From positions 62,001 through 126,000 of the forward strand of contig NZ_BMNS01000003.1 of NCBI RefSeq assembly GCF_014646675.1: a stretch of DNA of 64,000 bases. The letters run 5' to 3'. The notes under the pieces are model-generated. The model was given only the letters and a program-made list of their open reading frames with translations. It had not been told where the DNA came from and ran no database searches. Of this stretch, positions 29,301 to 37,937 are shown in pieces. Source of the stretch: Lutibacter litoralis (GTDB taxonomy: Bacteria; Bacteroidota; Bacteroidia; Flavobacteriales; Flavobacteriaceae). Within the stretch, counting starts at the first letter, position 1; each line of letters opens with the position of its first letter. The translations under genes and the position numbers were made by a program.

Positions 29301-29316
29301 CAATCGAAAACGATTG
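29301..29316. promoter_or_regulatory. Palindrome in the pyrF-tpiA gap (possible operator)
   Basis: CAATCG-AAAA-CGATTG is a perfect inverted repeat, 45 bases upstream of the tpiA -7 element. The form resembles operators of LacI-type repressors. Apart from this site and the two -7 elements, the 357-base divergent gap shows nothing else I can name. Confidence 0.4.
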
Positions 29317-29360
29317 CGGAAACTGTCCCTAATTTCATACATTTTTTCATCTTAAAATTG

Positions 29361-29368
29361 TAAATTTG
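29361..29368 (+). promoter_or_regulatory. -7 element of tpiA
   Basis: TAAATTTG matches TAnnTTTG exactly, 38 bases ahead of the tpiA start. Confidence 0.45.
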
Positions 29369-29406
29369 TAAGGTTAAAAAGAATAAAATTTAGAAAACAT
29401 AAAACA

Positions 29407-30165
29407 ATGAGAAAACAAATAGTTGCAGGAAACTGGAAAATGAACAAAAACGTTCAAGAATCAACACAATTAGCAAGTGAAATTGTAAGTGAAGTTAAAG
29501 GTTTAAATTTAGATAATACACGCGTAATAGTTACACCAACTTTTGTTAATATTAGTGAGGTTGTTAAAGCTACAAAAGGTTCATCTGTTGAAGTTGCTGC
29601 ACAAAATATGCACCAAGCTAAAAGCGGTGCTTTTACAGGAGAGATTTCTGCTGAAATGTTAACTTCTTTAGGTCTAAAAACAGTTATTTTAGGTCATTCT
29701 GAAAGACGTGAATACTTTGGAGAAACCGACGCTATTTTAGTTGAAAAAGTTAATGCTGCTTTAGCAAACGGATTGGAAGTAATTTTCTGTTTTGGCGAAG
29801 TGCTGGAAGATAGAAAATCAGGCAACCATTTTAAAGTAGTTGAAAGTCAAATTAAAAACGGATTGTTTCATTTACCAGCAGAAGCTTGGAAAAACATAGT
29901 TTTAGCCTACGAACCAGTTTGGGCAATTGGTACAGGTGAAACTGCTTCTCCAGAACAAGCTCAAGAAATGCATGCTTTTATTAGAAAAATTGTTGCAGAT
30001 AAGTACAATGTAGAAGTTGCTGAAAACGTTTCTGTTTTATACGGAGGAAGTGTGAATCCTGGAAATGCTAAAGAAATTTTTTCTAAAAAAGATGTAGATG
30101 GTGGTTTAATTGGTGGTGCCGCGTTAAATGCTGATAACTTTATCGCTTTGGTAAAATCATTTTAA
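29407..30165 (+). CDS. tpiA: Triosephosphate isomerase
   Basis: A 252-residue TIM barrel converting dihydroxyacetone phosphate and glyceraldehyde-3-phosphate in glycolysis. The catalytic residues are Lys11 (GNWKMNKN), His97 (ILGHSERR) and Glu169 (AYEPVWAIGTG); the phosphate loop is VLYGGSVNPGN. The length is normal. A terminator follows, and its tail doubles as the prmA -7 element. Confidence 0.98.
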   Translation: MRKQIVAGNWKMNKNVQESTQLASEIVSEVKGLNLDNTRVIVTPTFVNISEVVKATKGSSVEVAAQNMHQAKSGAFTGEISAEMLTSLGLKTVILGHSERREYFGETDAILVEKVNAALANGLEVIFCFGEVLEDRKSGNHFKVVESQIKNGLFHLPAEAWKNIVLAYEPVWAIGTGETASPEQAQEMHAFIRKIVADKYNVEVAENVSVLYGGSVNPGNAKEIFSKKDVDGGLIGGAALNADNFIALVKSF

Positions 30166-30203
30166 ATACCATTTAAAATTTAGTTAAATAACTTATAAAT
30201 TAT

Positions 30204-30242
30204 AAATACGGTTTCCTTAAATTATAAAAGGAAACCGTATTT
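30204..30242 (+). terminator. Terminator after tpiA
   Basis: AAATACGGTTTCCTT (30204-30218) and AAGGAAACCGTATTT (30228-30242) form a perfect 15-base stem. The T run at its end is part of the next promoter. Confidence 0.9.
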
Positions 30243-30245
30243 TTG
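30238..30245 (+). promoter_or_regulatory. -7 element of prmA overlapping the tpiA terminator
   Basis: TATTTTTG matches exactly. It is made from the last arm and T tract of the tpiA terminator and ends 20 bases before the prmA ATG. Confidence 0.5.
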
Positions 30246-30265
30246 CATTCTGAAATAAAAATATT

Positions 30266-31099
30266 ATGGATTTAAAATATATTGGATATACATTTACAGT
30301 GGAACCAAAAGAACCTGCAACTGAAATTTTAATTGCACAATTAGGTTTTGCCGGTTTTGAAAGTTTTGTTGAAATTGAGAATGGGGTAACGGCCTATATT
30401 CAAGAAGGGGATTGGAATGCAGATATTTTAAAGGATATTCAAATATTAAATTCAGATGAGTTTGAATTCGAAATTAAAGAAGAAGTTATAGAACAAACTA
30501 ATTGGAATAGTGAGTGGGAGAAAAATTTTAGCCCAATTCAGGTTGATGACTTAGTAAGTATTAGAGCTCCGTTTCATGAAAATCTAAATTTAAAATATGA
30601 TATTGTAATAGAACCAAAAATGAGTTTTGGGACAGGACACCATGAAACCACACATATGATGGTGCAACATTTGTTAAACATAGATTTAACAGGTAAGAAA
30701 GTGTTAGATATGGGCTGCGGAACGGGAATTTTAGCAATTTTTGCAGAAATGAAAGGTGCAAAACCTGTTGATGCAATTGATATTGATAATTGGTGTTATT
30801 TAAATTCATTAGAAAATGTAGAGCGTAATAATTGCGAACATATATCCGTTTTTGAAGGTGATGCTTCCTTATTAATCAATAAAAAATACGATGTTATTAT
30901 TGCAAACATTAATAGAAATATTTTATTGAATGATATGCAATCTTATATGGATTGTTTAAACAACGAAGGCGTAATTTTATTTAGTGGTTTTTACCAAGAA
31001 GATATTCCAATTATTGATGCAGCAGTATCTAAATATGACTTTAAAATTGAGACAATTATAGAACGAAATAATTGGGTAGCTATAAAGTATAAAAAATAA
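30266..31099 (+). CDS. prmA: Ribosomal protein L11 methyltransferase
   Basis: A 277-residue methyltransferase. The N-terminal substrate-recognition domain (about 1-110) is followed by the SAM-binding core with MSFGTGHHETTHMMVQ, VLDMGCGTGILAIFAEMKGA and the NPPY-like IANINRNILL. It trimethylates L11 (rplK is at 57378). The clpS gene begins 17 bases downstream, probably in the same message. Confidence 0.94.
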   Translation: MDLKYIGYTFTVEPKEPATEILIAQLGFAGFESFVEIENGVTAYIQEGDWNADILKDIQILNSDEFEFEIKEEVIEQTNWNSEWEKNFSPIQVDDLVSIRAPFHENLNLKYDIVIEPKMSFGTGHHETTHMMVQHLLNIDLTGKKVLDMGCGTGILAIFAEMKGAKPVDAIDIDNWCYLNSLENVERNNCEHISVFEGDASLLINKKYDVIIANINRNILLNDMQSYMDCLNNEGVILFSGFYQEDIPIIDAAVSKYDFKIETIIERNNWVAIKYKK

Positions 31100-31116
31100 T
31101 TTATTATATTTAGCAA

Positions 31117-31392
31117 ATGAGTACAAAAACAAAAAAACAAGACCAGGTTGATACTTTAGAACAAGAAACAAATCAATATGAAATTGTGTTGTTTAATGAT
31201 GATGTTAATACATTTGATTTTGTGATTGATTCTTTAATTGAAGTTTGTGAACATACTTTAGAGCAGGCTGAACAATGTACTATTTTAGTGCATTATAAAG
31301 GGAAATGTACCGTAAAAACGGGTGAATATAACGAGTTAAAATCTCGTTGTACAAAATTACTTAGCAAAGGACTTTCAGCTGAAATAGTATAA
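31117..31392 (+). CDS. clpS: ATP-dependent Clp protease adaptor ClpS
   Basis: A 91-residue adaptor. The N-end-rule pocket residues are in QYEIVLFNDDVNTFDFVID and the later EQAEQCTILVHYKGKCTVKTG segment; the flexible N-terminus (about 1-22) engages ClpA/ClpC. It directs proteins with destabilising N-terminal residues to the protease. It is last in the prmA-clpS pair and is followed by a hairpin terminator. Confidence 0.95.
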   Translation: MSTKTKKQDQVDTLEQETNQYEIVLFNDDVNTFDFVIDSLIEVCEHTLEQAEQCTILVHYKGKCTVKTGEYNELKSRCTKLLSKGLSAEIV

Positions 31393-31421
31393 AAAAAGCC
31401 GGTATTTTAATACCGACTTTT
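31393..31421 (+). terminator. Terminator after clpS
   Basis: AAAAGCCGGTATT pairs with AATACCGACTTTT with one mismatch around a three-base loop, directly after the clpS stop. Confidence 0.75.
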
Positions 31422-31605
31422 CAAAAGAGTTACTTAACCAAAAGAACATTATTAATTAAAAACCAAAAAAGATATAACTCTTTATTCTTTAGACGGTAAT
31501 AGGTTTAAATCTTACAATATTAGGTTGTTTCAAAAGTTAAATTTTAGTTAACTATATTTAGACAGAGGAAAAAAGTATATATAAAAGGTACTAATTAAGT
31601 ATGTG

Positions 31606-31643
31606 TTTTATTATGCGTGCATAATAAAATATTCATATATTTG
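31606..31643 (+). promoter_or_regulatory. Perfect palindromic operator and -7 element of the nitronate monooxygenase gene
   Basis: TTTTATTATGC (31606-31616) and GCATAATAAAA (31619-31629) are perfect complements separated by two bases. The -7 element TATATTTG (31636-31643) begins six bases later, so a dimeric repressor bound here would cover the promoter. Confidence 0.6.
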
Positions 31644-31657
31644 AATAAATCCGAAAG

Positions 31658-32609
31658 ATGAAATCAGTAAAACTTACAGAACTTTTAAATATAACCTATC
31701 CAATAATTCAAGCTCCAATGTTCTTGGTGTCTAATACAAAAATGGTAATTGAAGCTATGAAAGCTGGAATTGCAGGATGTATTCCAGCATTAAATTACAG
31801 AACCTTAGAAGAGTTGCGGACTGCAATAATAGAATTAAAAGAAGCAAAAGTAGCAGGAGGGTCGTTTGGTTTTAATTTAATTGTAAATAAATCTAACATA
31901 AAAATACAAAGATCAGTTAGAAGTTATTTGTCAAGAAGGAGTAGATTTTATTATCACTTCATTGGGTAGTCCAGAAGATACTATAAGACAAGCACATAAA
32001 ACAAACATCAAGGTTTTTTGCGATGTTACAAATTTAAAATTTGCCAAAAAAGTAGAAAGCTTAAATGCAAATGCCCTAATTGCTGTTAACAATTTAGCAG
32101 GTGGACATAGGGGAAACAGTTCTCCAGAAATTTTAATAAAAGAACTAGTTGAAAATTGTAATATTCCAGTAATTTCTGCTGGTGGAGTAGGATGTAGACA
32201 AGATCTTGATAGGATGTTAAGTTATGGGGCAATAGGTGTTTCTGCTGGGAGTCCATTTATTGCTTCCATAGAGGCTGCGATAACAGATGAGTATAAGCAA
32301 GCTTGTGTAGATTATGGCGAAAAAGATATTACAATGACTGAGCGTATTTCTGGAACTCCATGTACAGTAATTAACACACCTTATGTCCAAAAAATTGGAA
32401 CAAAACAATCTTGGATAGAATCATTTTTAAATAAGAATAAAAAATTAAAAAAATGGGTAAAAATGGTGCGTTATATGATCGGTACAAATGCAGTTACCAA
32501 TGCAGCTACAAAGGCAACATATAAAACAGTTTGGGTTGCGGGGCCAAGTATAGAATATACTAAAGAAATTTTACCAGTAAAAGATATTGTGGCTAAGTTA
32601 GTTAATTGA
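31658..32609 (+). pseudogene. Nitronate monooxygenase gene with a single-base frameshift
   Basis: Two frames join into one flavin-dependent nitronate monooxygenase of about 316 residues. The first (31658-31969) has the FMN-site start YPIIQAPMFLVSN. The second (to 32609) has the catalytic-His motif AGGHRG and the phosphate loop SAGGVG. The switch lies in the five-A run at 31900-31904: removing one A turns NIKIQRS into NIKYKDQLEVICQEGVDFI, which runs on into SLGSPEDTIRQ. The family oxidises nitronates. All other segments look intact, so the break is recent, phase-variable or a read error. An operator and promoter precede it. Confidence 0.85.
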
Positions 32610-32642
32610 TATTTTTGTTCTAGATTTTAAACGAAAACAAAC

Positions 32643-33206
32643 TTGAGAAAATATAATAATTTAAATTTTTTTAAACATACTTATTGTGAATTTAAATTAA
32701 TTCAGAATGATTTTTTTAAACAAAAATCAACTCATTTTAAAAGTAAATCTGGGAGTTTGTATTTTTATACAAATGAGGGAGTATATCGTTATTCAAATCA
32801 TTGGGGAAGAGTGGCAAATTGCAGATGGAAGATTAGTAGTGTAAAAGACTATAAAAATCAAAATTATTATATTGGTTATGCTAATTGGATAGATTTTTTT
32901 CCATTAAACACTTCCGAAAAAAACTTTTATTTAGAAGTTGATTTCCTTAATAAGGAAGTTGAAGTTTGTTGTAAAAGAGAAAATGACACCACAACTAATT
33001 TTTTAATGACGTTAGACTTAGCTCTTAAAAAATTAAAGCAAATTAAAACTATATTTAAAGAATACAAGTGGGCATATTATTTTAACGAAAATATTGATGT
33101 TTTAAGAAAAGAATTAATTTTAAATCTTGTTAGTACACAAAAGGATTTACATGTGCTTAAACAAGATTTAAAAAATAAAAAAAATAAATTTGAAGCTGGA
33201 AACTAA
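32643..33206 (+). CDS. Unknown protein with TTG start
   Basis: A 187-residue protein I cannot name. It has a striking motif, YSNHWGRVANCRWKI (about residues 50-64), then aromatic strands (YYIGYANWIDFFPL), two Cys in VEVCCKRE, and a Lys-rich helical C-terminus from about 125. I believe similar short proteins occur in other Bacteroidota. A stop (TAA near 32628) precedes it in frame and the first ATG is past the middle, so TTG at 32643 is the only sensible start. It overlaps the region just before the NDH-2 start and is probably cotranscribed. Confidence 0.65.
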   Translation: MRKYNNLNFFKHTYCEFKLIQNDFFKQKSTHFKSKSGSLYFYTNEGVYRYSNHWGRVANCRWKISSVKDYKNQNYYIGYANWIDFFPLNTSEKNFYLEVDFLNKEVEVCCKRENDTTTNFLMTLDLALKKLKQIKTIFKEYKWAYYFNENIDVLRKELILNLVSTQKDLHVLKQDLKNKKNKFEAGN

Positions 33207-33219
33207 TTTTAATAAAAAT

Positions 33220-34509
33220 ATGAATATTCCCAAAACGAGTTTCCCTCGAGTTGTAATTATTGGAGGTGGTTTTGCTGGGCTTGCTGCTGCAAAAGGGTTA
33301 AAAAATCAAGAAATACAAGTTGTTTTAATAGACAAACACAATTATCATACATTTCAACCTTTGTTGTATCAAGTTGCAACAGGAGGGTTAGAGCCAGATT
33401 CTATTGCATATCCACTTAGAAAAGTTATTAAAAATCTTCCAAATTTTTATTTTAGATTAACCGAAGTGTTAAAGATGGATTCTGAAAAAAGAAAAATTCA
33501 TACTACAATTGGAGAATTAAAATATAATTATTTAATTATTGCAACAGGCTCTAAAACAAATTATTTTGGCAATACAAATATTGAAAAATATAGTATGGCT
33601 ATGAAAAATGTTCCACAATCTTTAAATTTAAGAAGTTTAATTATTGAAAATTTTGAAGACGCCTTATTAACTAAAAGCTTTGAAAAGAGAAATGCTTTAA
33701 TGAATTTTATTATAGTAGGTGGTGGACCTACGGGAGTTGAATTAGCAGGTGCTTTGGCTGAAATGAAAAAGGGAATTTTACCAAAAGATTATCCAGACCT
33801 AGATATTCGTCAAATGCAAATAAATATTATCCAAGGTAGTAATAGATTGTTAAAAGCAATGAGCGAAAAAGCTTCCGAAAAGGCAGAAGATTTTCTTATA
33901 AATTTAGGAGTTAATATTTATAAAAATGCACACGTAACAGATTACGATGGTTATACTATTTCTACAAATGCTGATTTATCTTTTGAGGCAGCTACAGTGA
34001 TTTGGGCAGCTGGAGTTAAAGGAGCTACTATTAATGGTTTAAATAATGAATGTGTCGTTGAACGCACTGAAAGAATTAAAGTTGATACTTTTAATAAAGT
34101 AAAAAACCATAAAAATATTTTTGCAATTGGCGATGTAGCCTGTATGGATATTTCTGGTTTTCCTAAAGGACATCCAATGATGGCACAGCCTGCCATTCAG
34201 CAAGGTATTCATGTAGCAAAAAACTTAATTGCGGAATTAAATAATAAAGAGCAAAAACCTTTTAAATATGTTGATAAAGGTGCAATGGCTACAATAGGAA
34301 GAAATAAAGCGGTAGTGGATTTAAAGAAAATAAGATTCCAAGGTGTTTTTGCCTGGTTTGTATGGATGTTTGTTCATTTATTTTCATTAATAGGATTTAG
34401 AAATAAAACTGTTGTCTTTTTTAATTGGGTGTACAACTACATTCGTTTTGACAGAGAAACCCGCTTAATAATAAGGCCATTTAAAAAAAGAAATAAAGAA
34501 TCTTTTTGA
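33220..34509 (+). CDS. ndh: Type II NADH dehydrogenase (NDH-2)
   Basis: A 429-residue peripheral membrane flavoprotein. It has an FAD-binding VVIIGGGFAGLAAAKGL near the N-terminus, the quinone-side motif YHTFQPLLYQVATGGLEPDS, the NADH-binding FIIVGGGPTGVELAGALAEM near 165 and the second FAD motif IFAIGDVA. A hydrophobic/amphipathic tail (WFVWMFVHLFSLIGF) anchors it. It passes electrons from NADH to menaquinone without proton pumping. I use the ATG at 33220; an alternative TTG lies ten codons earlier, inside the previous gene. Confidence 0.95.
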   Translation: MNIPKTSFPRVVIIGGGFAGLAAAKGLKNQEIQVVLIDKHNYHTFQPLLYQVATGGLEPDSIAYPLRKVIKNLPNFYFRLTEVLKMDSEKRKIHTTIGELKYNYLIIATGSKTNYFGNTNIEKYSMAMKNVPQSLNLRSLIIENFEDALLTKSFEKRNALMNFIIVGGGPTGVELAGALAEMKKGILPKDYPDLDIRQMQINIIQGSNRLLKAMSEKASEKAEDFLINLGVNIYKNAHVTDYDGYTISTNADLSFEAATVIWAAGVKGATINGLNNECVVERTERIKVDTFNKVKNHKNIFAIGDVACMDISGFPKGHPMMAQPAIQQGIHVAKNLIAELNNKEQKPFKYVDKGAMATIGRNKAVVDLKKIRFQGVFAWFVWMFVHLFSLIGFRNKTVVFFNWVYNYIRFDRETRLIIRPFKKRNKESF

Positions 34510-34530
34510 TAGTATATATATTGTTAATTT

Positions 34531-35421
34531 TTATTTTGAAAAGTATTTTTCTATAGTAGGAAAAATAAAATTAAATCCAGTTTTTTTTATTTTTTCAGAA
34601 GAAACTCTACTTCCTTGTAAAAGAATAACAGCGAGTTCGCCTAAAGCAATTTTTAGAACAAATGATGGAACATTAGGAAGCCACAACGATTTTTTTAATG
34701 TTTTTGCAATTGATTTTGTCAATCCTTGGTTAGTAATATGTTCTGGCGCAACTGCATTGTAAACACCGTTAAGTTCCGCATTTTCTATTGCAGAGACATA
34801 CATATTGCATAAATCTTCCATAGCAATCCAAGGTATATATTGTTTTCCACTTCCTAAAGCAGCACCTACACCAAGTTTTATAGGTTTTATAATTTTCTCT
34901 AAAGCGCCTCCTTCTTTTGAAAATACCACACCAGTTCTTAAAATAACAGTTCTAATATTTAGAGAATTAAATTTATTAACTTCTTTTTCCCAAAGAATAC
35001 AAATTTTACTTAAAAAATCGTTGTTAGGAGTATCATTTTCTTGAAATATTTTTTCTGAAGTTATTGCACCATAGTAGCCTACACCTGAAGATGATATAAA
35101 ACCTTTTAAATCAGGGTTTAATTCTTTAACTTTTTCAAATAATAAGTTCGTCGAATTAACCCTGCTAGCTATTAATTCTTTTTTTCTAGATTTAGTCCAT
35201 CGTTTATCTGCAATACCCGCACCAGCCAAATGAATAATATAATCTGTATTTATAATAGCTTTATTATCAATATGTCTTTTTTCAATATCCCAATGAAAAA
35301 CAGTTGTTTTTTTTATTTTACTTCTGCTTAAAATTGAAACATTGTGTCCTTTAGATTTAAGTAAGTCACAAAGATTACTACCAATTAAGCCGGTTCCTCC
35401 AGTTACTAAAATTGATGCCAT
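34531..35421 (-). CDS. TIGR01777 family epimerase (SDR39U1/YfcH-like)
   Basis: A 296-residue short-chain dehydrogenase-like protein: the NAD-binding start ILVTGGTGLIGSNLCDLLKSKGH, then DYIIHLAGAGIADKRWT, SSSGVGYYG, and the C-terminal DUF1731 region (about 245-290; VPSFVLKIALGELAVILLQGSRVSSEK). Substrate is unknown. The ATG at 35421 follows directly on the T tract of a terminator hairpin belonging to the vor operon. Confidence 0.92.
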   Translation of the reverse strand: MASILVTGGTGLIGSNLCDLLKSKGHNVSILSRSKIKKTTVFHWDIEKRHIDNKAIINTDYIIHLAGAGIADKRWTKSRKKELIASRVNSTNLLFEKVKELNPDLKGFISSSGVGYYGAITSEKIFQENDTPNNDFLSKICILWEKEVNKFNSLNIRTVILRTGVVFSKEGGALEKIIKPIKLGVGAALGSGKQYIPWIAMEDLCNMYVSAIENAELNGVYNAVAPEHITNQGLTKSIAKTLKKSLWLPNVPSFVLKIALGELAVILLQGSRVSSEKIKKTGFNFIFPTIEKYFSK

Positions 35422-35422
35422 A

Positions 35423-35470
35423 AAAAATCGATTATTTTGCAACAAAAGATATTACAAAATAACCGATTTT
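35423..35470 (-). terminator. vor operon terminator abutting the next start codon
   Basis: Plus-strand arms AAAATCGATTATTTTG (35424-35439) and CAAAATAACCGATTTT (35455-35470) pair at 15 of 16 positions. On the minus strand the stem ends in T6 and then the ATG of the epimerase. A near -7 sequence, TATCTTTT, lies in the loop. Confidence 0.75.
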
Positions 35471-35497
35471 AAAAATGTTTAACTTTAATTTATTGTT

Positions 35498-36061
35498 TTA
35501 ATTAGCTACTTGTTCTGCCATATAAGGAGTTACACTTTCCATTCCTTTTGTAATAGCTTCTTTGTTTAATGGTATTAAATCGTGGTATCGTTCTGGTAAC
35601 GATTTTTTTAAGCCTTCAATAACATTTTCTAATTCAACAATTGGTTTTATTTTCAGAAAAGCACCCATTACCACCATGTTAAATATTTTTTTGTTTCCCA
35701 TTTCAGTTGAAAGTTTATTTGCTTCAATCTGATAAATATTTATATCGGTTCTTTTTGGGTGGTGCGAAATACCATTTGGTTCATATAATAAAATACCACC
35801 TGGTTTTACACTTTCTTCAAATTTATCCATACTTTGTTGGTTCAAAATAATGGCAGTATCAAAAACTTTTAAATATGGAGAACTAATTCTATCATCGCTT
35901 AAAATAACGGTTACATTTGCAGTACCACCTCGCATTTCTGGTCCGTATGAAGGCATCCAACTAACTTCCTGATCTTGCATAATGCCAGAATATGCTAGAA
36001 TTTTACCCATTGATAGTACACCTTGTCCACCAAAGCCTGCAATAATAATTTCTTCTGTCAT
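35498..36061 (-). CDS. vorC: 2-oxoacid:ferredoxin oxidoreductase gamma subunit
   Basis: A 187-residue catalytic-domain protein of the POR/KOR gamma type: IIIAGFGGQGVLSMGKILAYSG at the start and WMPSYGPEMRGGTANVTVILSD, with later FNMVVMGAF. It belongs to the four-gene enzyme that decarboxylates a 2-oxoacid to an acyl-CoA and reduces ferredoxin. It is six bases downstream of the beta subunit and last in the operon. Symbols follow the ketoisovalerate enzyme; a 2-oxoglutarate enzyme (korC) cannot be excluded. Confidence 0.9.
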   Translation of the reverse strand: MTEEIIIAGFGGQGVLSMGKILAYSGIMQDQEVSWMPSYGPEMRGGTANVTVILSDDRISSPYLKVFDTAIILNQQSMDKFEESVKPGGILLYEPNGISHHPKRTDINIYQIEANKLSTEMGNKKIFNMVVMGAFLKIKPIVELENVIEGLKKSLPERYHDLIPLNKEAITKGMESVTPYMAEQVAN

Positions 36062-36067
36062 AATTAA

Positions 36068-36841
36068 TTATTTTAAAATTCCGTTTACTTTTATATCACC
36101 TAAAGGGAAGTACGGAAACATGTTTTCTTCCATCCAAATATTAGATTCAAGAGGAGTCATTTTCCAACCAGAATTACAATTAGAAACAATTTCTACAAAA
36201 GACAATCCCTTTTTTAATCGTGTGTTTTCAAACGCTTTTTTAATAGCTTTTTTAGCTTTCCTTGCGTGTTTATGTGTATGCACAGCTTGACGTGTAACAT
36301 AATGTACTCCAGGTAAATTAGCAACTAACTCAGTCATTTTTAGAGGAGACCCCATTGATTCTATTTCTCTACCATATGGTGAAGTAGATGAGCGCATCCC
36401 TTCTAAAGTAGTTGGTGCCATTTGACCACCTGTCATTCCATAAATACCATTATTCACAAAAATAATTACAATATTTTCACCTCTATTGCAAGCGTGAATA
36501 GTTTCTGCCGTTCCAATAGCTGCCAAGTCACCATCACCTTGATATGTAAAAACGTACTTTTCTGGCCAAGTTCTAGCAATTGCTGTAGCTACTGCAGGAG
36601 CTCGTCCGTGTGCTGCCTGAGTTATATCAATATTCATAAAATCGTAAGCCAAAACGGAACAGCCAACTGGTGCAACTCCAATAGTATCTTCAGAAATTCC
36701 CATTTCATCAATTACTTCCATTGCTAAGTTATGTGCAGTACCATGTCCACAGCCTGGGCAATAGGACAAAGTAGTGTCTGTCATTAATTTTGATTTACAA
36801 AATACTTGATTTTCGGGTTTTATTATGTCTAATACGTTCAT
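36068..36841 (-). CDS. vorA: 2-oxoacid:ferredoxin oxidoreductase beta subunit (TPP-binding)
   Basis: A 257-residue thiamine-diphosphate subunit: CPGCGHGTAHNLAMEVIDE, then GRAPAVATAIARTWP and the TPP/Mg motif GDGDLAAIGTAETIHA with the NNGIYGMTGGQMAPTT loop. It binds the cofactor and the 2-oxoacid. Its start overlaps the alpha subunit end by four bases, so the two are translationally coupled. Confidence 0.92.
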   Translation of the reverse strand: MNVLDIIKPENQVFCKSKLMTDTTLSYCPGCGHGTAHNLAMEVIDEMGISEDTIGVAPVGCSVLAYDFMNIDITQAAHGRAPAVATAIARTWPEKYVFTYQGDGDLAAIGTAETIHACNRGENIVIIFVNNGIYGMTGGQMAPTTLEGMRSSTSPYGREIESMGSPLKMTELVANLPGVHYVTRQAVHTHKHARKAKKAIKKAFENTRLKKGLSFVEIVSNCNSGWKMTPLESNIWMEENMFPYFPLGDIKVNGILK

Positions 36842-37920
36842 TTTATAAATTTTTGTTCTAAAGCTTCTAATACTTCTTCTGGGGTGTGAATAATACCTCC
36901 AGTTCTTCCAAAATGCTCTACTGGTACTTTGTGTTCTACAGAAAGACGAACATCTTCTACCATTTGACCAGCATTTAATTCAACACTTAAAATTCCTTTT
37001 ACTTGATCTGCTAAATCAAATAAAACTTTTTTAGGGTATGGGAATAATGTTATAGGTCTTAATAAACCTGCTTTTATTCCTTTTGCTCTTGCTAATTGTA
37101 CCGCTTTCTGAGCGATTCTAGCACTTGATCCATAGGCTACAAATAAATATTCGGCATCTTCAGTCTGAAATTCTTCGTAACGCATATCTTCTTGCTCCAT
37201 TTGTTCGTATTTTTTCATTAATCTACGAACTCTTGCTTCCATTTTTTCGGATTGTAAATCTAAAGATGTAATTATATTACGTTCACGGTTTTTTGTTTTA
37301 CCGGTAGTTGCCCAATCACCATTTAATTTAATTACTTCTTCATCCGTTAATCGAACTTGTTGTTCTTTAAGATTTACTTTTTCCATCATTTGGCCAATCA
37401 ATCCATCTGAAAGAATTAAAACAGGTGCACGGTATTTAAAAGCTATATCAAAAGCATCTTCTACAAAATCAGCCATTTCTTGAACAGATGAAGGTGCCAA
37501 AACATATAATTTATAATCTCCATGGCCACCACCTTTAACAGATTGAAAATAATCTGCTTGAGAAGGTTGAATTGTACCTAAACCAGGACCACCTCTAACA
37601 ACATTTACAATTACAGACGGTAATTCAGCTCCGGCTAAATATGAAATTCCTTCTAATTTAAGTGAAATTCCAGGGCTAGAAGAGGAAGTCATTACTTTTT
37701 TACCAGTACTTGCAGCGCCATAAACCATATTTATTGCTGCAACTTCGCTTTCGGCTTGTAATACAACCATTCCTGTTCTTTCTTCAGGACGTTCGGTCAT
37801 TAAATATTCAATTACTTCCGATTGTGGTGTAATAGGATATCCAAAATAAGCATCAACGCCAGCTCTAATAGCAGCTTCAGCTAATGCTTCGTTTCCTTTC
37901 ATTAATTTTAATTCTGACAT
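36838..37920 (-). CDS. vorB: 2-oxoacid:ferredoxin oxidoreductase alpha subunit (VorB type)
   Basis: A 360-residue subunit with the pyrimidine-binding domain: KGNEALAEAAIRAGVDAYFGYPITPQSE, VMTSSSSPGISLKLEGISYL, GGPGLGTIQPSQADY. The C-terminal domain has LFVAYGSSARIAQKA and GLLRPITLFPYP. It resembles the subunits named VorB (3-methyl-2-oxobutanoate) and KorA. It starts 17 bases after the ferredoxin subunit. Confidence 0.92.
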   Translation of the reverse strand: MSELKLMKGNEALAEAAIRAGVDAYFGYPITPQSEVIEYLMTERPEERTGMVVLQAESEVAAINMVYGAASTGKKVMTSSSSPGISLKLEGISYLAGAELPSVIVNVVRGGPGLGTIQPSQADYFQSVKGGGHGDYKLYVLAPSSVQEMADFVEDAFDIAFKYRAPVLILSDGLIGQMMEKVNLKEQQVRLTDEEVIKLNGDWATTGKTKNRERNIITSLDLQSEKMEARVRRLMKKYEQMEQEDMRYEEFQTEDAEYLFVAYGSSARIAQKAVQLARAKGIKAGLLRPITLFPYPKKVLFDLADQVKGILSVELNAGQMVEDVRLSVEHKVPVEHFGRTGGIIHTPEEVLEALEQKFIK

Positions 37921-37937
37921 GTTTCTTATTTATTTTA

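Noticed and set aside
31962-32609. Second part of the nitronate monooxygenase as a separate gene
   Set aside because: It lacks the N-terminal FMN half, and one base change joins it to the preceding frame.
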